Shown here one piece after another: positions 6,093 to 10,941 of a stretch of DNA of 10,941 nucleotides; position 1 is the stretch's first letter; each line of letters begins with the position of its first letter. The notes below the pieces were generated by a model. That model worked only from the letters and a program-made list of their open reading frames with translations, had not been told where the DNA came from and did not search any database. Source of the stretch: Nostocoides sp039812405 (GTDB taxonomy: Bacteria; Actinomycetota; Actinomycetes; Actinomycetales; Dermatophilaceae); NCBI GenBank assembly GCA_039812405.1, contig JBDIAL010000125.1, positions 1 to 10,941 of the forward strand. The letters run 5' to 3'. The position numbers and the translations under genes are program-made.

Positions 6093-7811
6093 TCAGGACT
6101 TGGCGCTCAGCAGCGGCGGGCGGACGCGCTGGACCCACTGGGTGCGACGCTCCCACTCGGCGGCGAGGTCCATGAGCGAGAAGTCGTCGTGGTTGCGGGC
6201 GATGACCTGCAGACCCATCGGCAGACCGGCGCGGCTGAACCCGGCGGGCATCGCCAGCGTCGGGGCGTTGAGCATGGTGCCGATCGCCGTGACCTCCATC
6301 CACCGGTGGTAGGACGACATCTTGACGCCCTCGATTTCCTTGGGCCAGTGCTCCTCGATGGGGAAGGGGAAGACCTGGGCGGTGGGGAGCACGACGTAGT
6401 CGTAGGTCTCGAAGAGGATGCGGAAGGCCTGGTACATGCTCGTGCGCTGGACCGAGCCGTTGTAGGTGTCGATGCCGCTGATGGCCGGGTTGCCATCGGC
6501 GCCGGTGAGCAGCCCCTCGATCTCGTAGATCGCCTCGGGCTTCATCGCGGCCCGGAACGTCGGGTTGTCGTAGAGCGGCTTGAGGATGCCGCCGATGAGC
6601 CAGTGCCGGAAGATGAGCCACGTGGGCCACAGGTCGTCGACCCCGGTGAACCCGCTGAAGCTCGGGAGGTCGTCGACCGTGGTCACCGACATCCCCATGG
6701 CCCGGAAGGTGCCGAGGGCGGTCCCGCAGACGCGCAGCACCTCCGGCTCCATAGGCAGGTAGCCGCCGAGGTTGCCCATCCAGGCGATCTTCTTGCCCTT
6801 GAACCTCCCCCGCAGGTCGGTCAGCGGCGCGGGGTCCTGCTCGTTGGACAGGGGGGCCCGCGGGTCGTAGCCGGACATGGTGCGCAGGAGGAGGGCCAGG
6901 TCGAGGGCGGTCCGCGCGATGGGACCCTCGACGCCGCCCTGCTGGACGAAGGCGTCGGCGTTGTTGCCGGGCACCCGGCCGAACGACGGGCGGATGCCGA
7001 AGACGTTGTTCCAGCCGGGCGGGTTGCGCAGCGACCCGAAGAAGTCGCTGCCGTCGGCGCAGGGGAGCATGCGCAGCGCGACGGACACGGCGGCGCCACC
7101 GCTGCTGCCCCCACAGGTCTTCGTCGGGTCGTAGGCGTTGCCCGTCGCGCCGAACACGTTGTTGTAGGTCTGCGAGCCGAGGCCGAACTCCGGCGTGTTC
7201 GTCTTCCCGATGAAGATGGCGCCCGCAGCCCGCATCCGCTCGACGTTGAGGGAGTCGGCGGTCGCGGGGGCAGCGGCGAACGGCGGCCGGAAGAAGCCGC
7301 TCGACGTGGGGATCCCCTTGACGTTGGCGAGGTCCTTGACTGCCTGCGGGAAGCCGTGCATCCATCCCTGGTACTGACCCGCACGCAGCAGCCGGTCCTT
7401 CTCGCTCGCCTGGGCGAGCAGGTCGGCGCGCGGCTGACGGGAGACGATGGCGTTGACCTTGGGGTTGAGGGCGTCGATGTGGTCGAGGTATGCCGTCATG
7501 ACCTCCACGCACGTGACGACCTTGCGGCGGATCGCGACCGACAGCTCGGCCGCGCTCCACTCGACGATCCGCGAGAGGTCCTTGGGACGCGTGACGGACG
7601 GCCACTGGATCCCGCCGAGGGAGCCTCCGCCCGTCGCGGGCTTCGCGGACGCGGGTCCGCCCGTCGCCACGACGCCCGCGGCGACCGCTGCCGCCGCCGT
7701 GCCGCCGATCAGGCCGCGCCGCGACAGGCTGGACCGCGTCGTCTCCGAGGACGTCGCGTCGGACCCCGTCGCCTCCGAGGGCGTCGTGTCGGACAGTGGC
7801 TCTTCGCTCAT
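6093..7811 (-). CDS. Tat-exported amidase (amidase signature family)
   Basis: A 572-residue hydrolase with the Ser-cisSer-Lys triad of amidase-signature enzymes: Lys159 in PQAVKDLANVKG, cis-Ser237 in the CGGSSGGAA loop, and nucleophile Ser260 in GSDFFGSLRNPPGW. The more common DTGGSIR motif appears here as DFFGSLR, a known type of variant in this family. The N-terminus has SRRGLIGG (twin Arg31-Arg32), a hydrophobic Ala/Val-rich segment to about residue 50, and GGPASA as a likely signal peptidase site, so it should be exported folded by the Tat system. Before that lies a Ser/Thr/Glu-rich stretch with a decapeptide repeat. The ATG at 7811 has GGAGAGG seven bases upstream; the frame is open further up to 8030, but that part lacks a signal and a ribosome site. 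The substrate (an amide of unknown kind) cannot be deduced. It is divergent from lhr and ends at a strong hairpin. Confidence 0.88.
   Translation of the reverse strand: MSEEPLSDTTPSEATGSDATSSETTRSSLSRRGLIGGTAAAAVAAGVVATGGPASAKPATGGGSLGGIQWPSVTRPKDLSRIVEWSAAELSVAIRRKVVTCVEVMTAYLDHIDALNPKVNAIVSRQPRADLLAQASEKDRLLRAGQYQGWMHGFPQAVKDLANVKGIPTSSGFFRPPFAAAPATADSLNVERMRAAGAIFIGKTNTPEFGLGSQTYNNVFGATGNAYDPTKTCGGSSGGAAVSVALRMLPCADGSDFFGSLRNPPGWNNVFGIRPSFGRVPGNNADAFVQQGGVEGPIARTALDLALLLRTMSGYDPRAPLSNEQDPAPLTDLRGRFKGKKIAWMGNLGGYLPMEPEVLRVCGTALGTFRAMGMSVTTVDDLPSFSGFTGVDDLWPTWLIFRHWLIGGILKPLYDNPTFRAAMKPEAIYEIEGLLTGADGNPAISGIDTYNGSVQRTSMYQAFRILFETYDYVVLPTAQVFPFPIEEHWPKEIEGVKMSSYHRWMEVTAIGTMLNAPTLAMPAGFSRAGLPMGLQVIARNHDDFSLMDLAAEWERRTQWVQRVRPPLLSAKS
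7738..7794 (-). repeat. 30-bp-period tandem repeat inside the amidase N-terminus
   Basis: Two 27-bp copies (7738-7764 and 7768-7794), four mismatches apart by my reading, are separated by three bases. In the protein they give SDTTPSEATG and SDATSSETTR (residues 7-26), that is S-D-x-T-x-S-E-x-T-x twice. It looks like a recent slippage duplication ahead of the Tat motif. Confidence 0.75.
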
Positions 7812-7860
7812 CGTTGAACCTCTCCACTGGGTGCCCCCGCGCGGGCGGCGGGCAGTCGTC

Positions 7861-7884
7861 AGATATGCAGATATGCGGATATCC
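7861..7884. repeat. Triple 8-mer repeat upstream of the amidase
   Basis: Three consecutive 8-mers: AGATATGC, AGATATGC and GGATATCC. All contain GATAT, and the last is a full palindrome. The block lies 50-73 bases upstream of the amidase ATG in a gap that is otherwise GC-rich, so it may hold the amidase promoter or a regulator site. No canonical -10/-35 pair is clear. Confidence 0.6.
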
Positions 7885-8018
7885 AGGTGGGCATGCAGGT
7901 GCACGGGGGCAGTCGAGCCGGGTGAGTCACTGAATGGCCCCGTCCACCGTGGGCCAGACCCTACTGGAAAAGCGCCGCCCGGATCGCCCTCGCTTCGCAC
8001 GGATTCTGCCCGGGTGCT

Positions 8019-8041
8019 CCTGACGCACACCCCCCGTCAGG
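8019..8041. promoter_or_regulatory. Inverted repeat upstream of lhr
   Basis: CCTGACG and CGTCAGG form exact 7-bp arms around a 9-base spacer, 46 bases before the lhr ATG and just upstream of the PafBC-type box. It could be an operator or chance. No protein can be assigned. Confidence 0.35.
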
Positions 8042-8054
8042 CACCGCACCGGCG

Positions 8055-8077
8055 CTGTCGGTGGACGGTGGCAGGCT
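8055..8077 (+). promoter_or_regulatory. PafBC-type (RecA-NDp) DNA-damage promoter of lhr
   Basis: The sequence reads CTGTCGGTG, exactly eight bases, then CAGGCT. The published actinobacterial consensus is tTGTCRgtg-N8-TAnnnT, so all core bases match except the first base of each half. The -10 ends at 8077, so transcription should start near 8084, a few bases before the ATG at 8088. This favours that ATG over the in-frame GTG at 8079 and predicts LexA-independent induction by DNA damage. Confidence 0.65.
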
Positions 8078-8087
8078 GGTGAGCCTC

Positions 8088-10941
8088 ATGGGTGACGTGC
8101 TCGACCGCTTCTCCCCCGCGACCCGGGCGTGGTTCCGCGGGTCCTTCAGCGAGCCCACGGCCGCCCAGGCGGGCGCGTGGGAGGCCATCAGCTCGGGCCA
8201 CCACGCCCTCGTCGTCGCGCCGACCGGGTCCGGCAAGACCCTCTCGGCCTTCCTCTGGGCCCTCGACCGGCTCGCCCACGACGGACCACCGGCCGACCCG
8301 CGGCGCCGCTGCCGGGTCCTCTACGTCTCCCCCATGAAGGCGCTCGCCGTCGACGTCGAGCGCAACCTGCGCTCCCCGCTCGTCGGCATCGGCCACGCCG
8401 CCGACCGGCTCGGCCTGCCACGGCCCGACCTCACCGTCGGCGTCCGGTCGGGCGACACCCCCGCCGACGAGCGTCGCGCCTTCGCCCGGCGGCCCACCGA
8501 CGTCCTCATCACGACGCCGGAGTCGCTCTTCCTCATGCTCACCTCCTCGGTGCGCGAGTCGCTCACCGGCATCGAGACGGTCGTCCTCGACGAGGTCCAC
8601 GCCGTCGCCGGCACCAAGCGGGGCGCCCACCTCGCGGTCTCCCTCGAGCGGCTCGACACGCTCCTGCCCCGCCCCGCCCAGCGGGTCGGGCTCTCGGCGA
8701 CGGTCCGGCCCGTCGAGGAGGTCGCCCGGTTCCTCGGCGGCGGGCGTCCGGTCGAGATCGTCCAGCCCCCCGCGGCAAAGCGGTGGGACCTGCAGGTCGT
8801 CGTCCCGGTCCCCGACCTGTCGGCCCTCGGCGAGACCGGCGACCTGTCCGGCCCGGCAGCCGACGCCGAGCGCCGCTCCTCGATCTGGCCGCACGTCGAG
8901 GAGCGCATCGTCGACCTCGTCGCCGACCACCGCTCGACCCTCGTCTTCGCCAACTCCCGGCGGCTCGCCGAGCGGCTGACGACCCGGCTCAACGAGATCT
9001 GGGCGGAGCGAGCGGAGGAGGGGCAGCCGGATCCCCGGCGCGACCCACGGCATACCGACGGCCCGACCCGCACCCCCGCCCAGCTGATGGCCCAGTCGGG
9101 GCAGTCCTCCGGGGCGCCGCCGGTGCTCGCCCGCGCCCACCACGGCTCGGTGAGCAAGGAGCAGCGGGCGGAGATCGAGGAGTCGCTCAAGGCGGGACGG
9201 CTCCCGGCCGTCGTCGCGACGAGCTCCCTCGAGCTCGGCATCGACATGGGAGCCGTCGACCTCGTCGTCCAGGTCGAGTCGCCGCCGAGCGTCGCGTCCG
9301 GGCTGCAGCGCGTCGGCCGGGCCGGGCACCAGGTGGGGGCGGTGAGCCACGGGGTGATGTTCCCCAAGTTCCGCGGCGACCTCGTCCAGACCGCCGTCGT
9401 CGCCGAGCGGATGCGCGCCGGTGCCATCGAGGCGCTGCACGTCCCGGCCAACCCTCTCGACGTCCTCGCCCAGCAGGTCGTCGCGATGTGCGCGCTCGAC
9501 GACTGGACCGTCGACGACCTCGAGACCCTCGTGCACCGCACCGCCTCCTTCGCCACCCTCACCCGCGCCACCCTCGAGGCGGTCCTCGACATGCTCGCCG
9601 GCAGGTACCCGAGCGACGAGTTCGCCGAGCTGCGTCCCCGCCTCGTCTGGGACCGCCTCGCCGGCACGCTGAGCGGCCGCCGTGGGGCCCAGCGGCTCGC
9701 CGTGACGAGCGGGGGCACGATCCCCGACCGGGGGCTGTATGCCGTCTTCCTCGCCTCGGGCGACGGGCCGGGGCGGCGGGTCGGCGAGCTCGACGAGGAG
9801 ATGGTCTACGAGTCCCGGGTCGGCGACACCTTCACTCTCGGCACGTCGACGTGGCGCATCGAGGACATCACCCACGACCGGGTCCTCGTGACCCCGGCGC
9901 CGGGCGTCCCCGGACGGCTGCCGTTCTGGATCGGCGACTCCCTCGGACGGCCCGCCGAGCTCGGGGCGGCGGTGGGCGCGTTCGTCCGGGAGATCGGGGC
10001 GCTGACCCCCGACGCAGCGGACCGTCGGCTCCGCTCCGCCGGCCTGGACCGGTGGGCCGCCGACAACCTCGTGGCCTACCTGCGTGAGCAGCGCGAGGCG
10101 ACCGGCCGAGTCCCCGACGACCGCACCGTCGTCGTCGAGCGGTTCCGCGACGAGCTCGGCGACTGGCGGGTGGCCATCCACACCCCCTACGGTGCCTCGG
10201 TCCACGCCCCGTGGGCGCTCGCCGTGTCGGCCCGACTGCAGGAGCGCTTCGGCGTCGACGTCCAGGCCGCCCACAGCGACGACGGGATCGTCCTGCGGCT
10301 GCCCGACCTCGAGCTGTGGGCCGACGGCGGGGGCGGGGACGACGGCCCGGGCGTCGGGCCCGACCTCCTCGAGCTCGTCGTCCTCGACCCCGAGGAGGTC
10401 CGCGCCCTGGTGACCGAGCAGGTCGGCGGGTCGGCGCTGTTCGCCTCCCGGTTCCGCGAGTGCGCGGCCCGGGCGCTGCTGCTGCCCCGCCGTCGGCCCG
10501 ACACGCGCCAGCCGCTGTGGCAGCAGCGTCAGCGGGCCGCCCAGCTGCTCCAGGTCGCCGCGCAGTTCCCCACCTTCCCCATCGTCCTGGAGGCCGTCCG
10601 CGAGTGTCTCCAGGACGTCTTCGACGTGCCGGCGCTCGTCGAGCTCATGCGCCGGGTCCGCTCCCGCGAGGTGACCGTCGTCGAGGTCGAGACCCGGCAG
10701 CCCTCGCCGTTCGCGCGCTCGCTGCTGTTCGGCTACGTCGCCCAGTTCCTCTACGAGGGCGACTCCCCGCTCGCCGAGCGGCGCGCCGCCGCGCTCTCCC
10801 TCGACCCCGGCCTGCTCGCCGAGCTGCTCGGCCGCGGTGACGCGATGTCGCTGCGCGACCTGCTCGACCCCGACGCGGTGACCCGCACCGAGCGCGAGCT
10901 GCAGCGCCTCGTGCCCGAGCGCGCCTGCCGCGACGCCGAGG
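8088..10941 (+). CDS. lhr: Lhr, large ATP-dependent DNA repair helicase (3' end outside window)
   Basis: The frame is open from the ATG at 8088 to the edge: 951 codons, about two thirds of a usual ~1500-residue actinobacterial Lhr. SF2 motifs are in order: Walker A APTGSGKT (Lys50), VSPMKALAVD, TTPESLFLML, the DEVH box (168-171), LSAT (202-205), STLVFANSRR, SSLELGIDMG, and QRVGRAGH (407-414). After the two RecA-like domains come the winged-helix and Lhr-core regions. Trp614 in LPFWIGD looks like the DNA-stacking Trp described in mycobacterial Lhr. A Gly/Asp-rich insert (ADGGGGDDGPG, about 744-755) is probably a linker. Lhr is a 3'-to-5' single-strand translocase that unwinds RNA:DNA hybrids and DNA. 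In mycobacteria it is induced by mitomycin C, in keeping with the promoter here. A Nei/Fpg-type glycosylase gene often follows lhr. Confidence 0.95.
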   Translation, partial: MGDVLDRFSPATRAWFRGSFSEPTAAQAGAWEAISSGHHALVVAPTGSGKTLSAFLWALDRLAHDGPPADPRRRCRVLYVSPMKALAVDVERNLRSPLVGIGHAADRLGLPRPDLTVGVRSGDTPADERRAFARRPTDVLITTPESLFLMLTSSVRESLTGIETVVLDEVHAVAGTKRGAHLAVSLERLDTLLPRPAQRVGLSATVRPVEEVARFLGGGRPVEIVQPPAAKRWDLQVVVPVPDLSALGETGDLSGPAADAERRSSIWPHVEERIVDLVADHRSTLVFANSRRLAERLTTRLNEIWAERAEEGQPDPRRDPRHTDGPTRTPAQLMAQSGQSSGAPPVLARAHHGSVSKEQRAEIEESLKAGRLPAVVATSSLELGIDMGAVDLVVQVESPPSVASGLQRVGRAGHQVGAVSHGVMFPKFRGDLVQTAVVAERMRAGAIEALHVPANPLDVLAQQVVAMCALDDWTVDDLETLVHRTASFATLTRATLEAVLDMLAGRYPSDEFAELRPRLVWDRLAGTLSGRRGAQRLAVTSGGTIPDRGLYAVFLASGDGPGRRVGELDEEMVYESRVGDTFTLGTSTWRIEDITHDRVLVTPAPGVPGRLPFWIGDSLGRPAELGAAVGAFVREIGALTPDAADRRLRSAGLDRWAADNLVAYLREQREATGRVPDDRTVVVERFRDELGDWRVAIHTPYGASVHAPWALAVSARLQERFGVDVQAAHSDDGIVLRLPDLELWADGGGGDDGPGVGPDLLELVVLDPEEVRALVTEQVGGSALFASRFRECAARALLLPRRRPDTRQPLWQQRQRAAQLLQVAAQFPTFPIVLEAVRECLQDVFDVPALVELMRRVRSREVTVVEVETRQPSPFARSLLFGYVAQFLYEGDSPLAERRAAALSLDPGLLAELLGRGDAMSLRDLLDPDAVTRTERELQRLVPERACRDAE

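Noticed and set aside
6189..7817. A 542-residue open frame on the + strand across the amidase
   Set aside because: No domain is visible, and the opposite strand encodes a complete amidase with catalytic triad and Tat signal.
7812..8030. N-terminal extension of the amidase frame
   Set aside because: It would bury the Tat signal about 100 residues in, has no ribosome site, and covers the repeat-containing gap; the ATG at 7811 has a good GGAGAGG.
8079..8081. GTG as the start of lhr
   Set aside because: It lies before the transcription start predicted from the PafBC-type -10 box; the ATG at 8088 fits better.
8037..10274. A 745-residue open frame antisense to lhr
   Set aside because: It is rich in Gly/Arg/Asp/Glu with no recognisable domain and lies wholly opposite a clear Lhr helicase; such frames are a normal by-product of high-GC codon bias.
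1..10941. CRISPR array, tRNA, rRNA, insertion sequence, toxin-antitoxin pair or defence island
   Set aside because: I looked for repeat-spacer arrays, transposase motifs, terminal repeats and typical small paired genes and saw none.

Overview
This is a very GC-rich window whose coding regions are strongly biased to G/C at the third codon position. It uses TANNNT-type -10 boxes placed 6-7 bases before start codons (leaderless genes). It carries a DUF3046 gene, a protein family I know only from Actinobacteria, and a long Lhr helicase of the actinobacterial kind. I read it as chromosomal DNA of an actinobacterium, most likely of the Intrasporangiaceae/Micrococcales type; the genus cannot be fixed from the sequence alone. 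I see no tRNA, rRNA, CRISPR array, insertion sequence, phage gene or recognisable defence system.

Layout from left to right. (1) Bases 1-180 (-): a nearly complete DUF3046 gene, which in many actinobacteria is the small gene just upstream of recA, so recA is probably just off the left edge. (2) Bases 224-2241 (+): a translationally coupled pair, N-carbamoylputrescine amidase (aguB) and agmatine deiminase (aguA). (3) Bases 2258-4398: three genes with a slightly different codon style. A PEBP/YbhB-like protein and a MarR regulator lie on the - strand, a 15-bp palindrome sits directly before the marR start, and a divergent atypical NAD(P)-binding epimerase-like gene lies on the + strand. (4) Bases 4437-5897 (-): a short, wingless PLP-dependent Orn/Lys/Arg decarboxylase. 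(5) Bases 6093-7811 (-): a Tat-exported amidase-signature hydrolase, followed by a perfect 20-bp stem hairpin. (6) Bases 8088 to the right edge (+): the first 951 codons of lhr, preceded by a very good match to the PafBC (SOS-independent, mitomycin-responsive) promoter.

How the parts fit. If the decarboxylase acts on arginine, it supplies agmatine, AguA converts that to N-carbamoylputrescine and AguB to putrescine, so one neighbourhood would hold the full arginine-to-putrescine route, though not in one operon. The two flanks (DUF3046/recA on the left, lhr on the right) are DNA-repair genes that are near each other in other actinobacteria, so the metabolic genes look like cargo inside a conserved repair neighbourhood.

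The points most worth a second look are the PafBC-type promoter of lhr, the frame-independent over-use of the hexamer GCATAC/GTATGC across the window, the 47-bp perfect hairpin at 6042-6088, the MarR palindrome, and the triple 8-mer repeat upstream of the amidase. I found no convincing undescribed multi-gene system.
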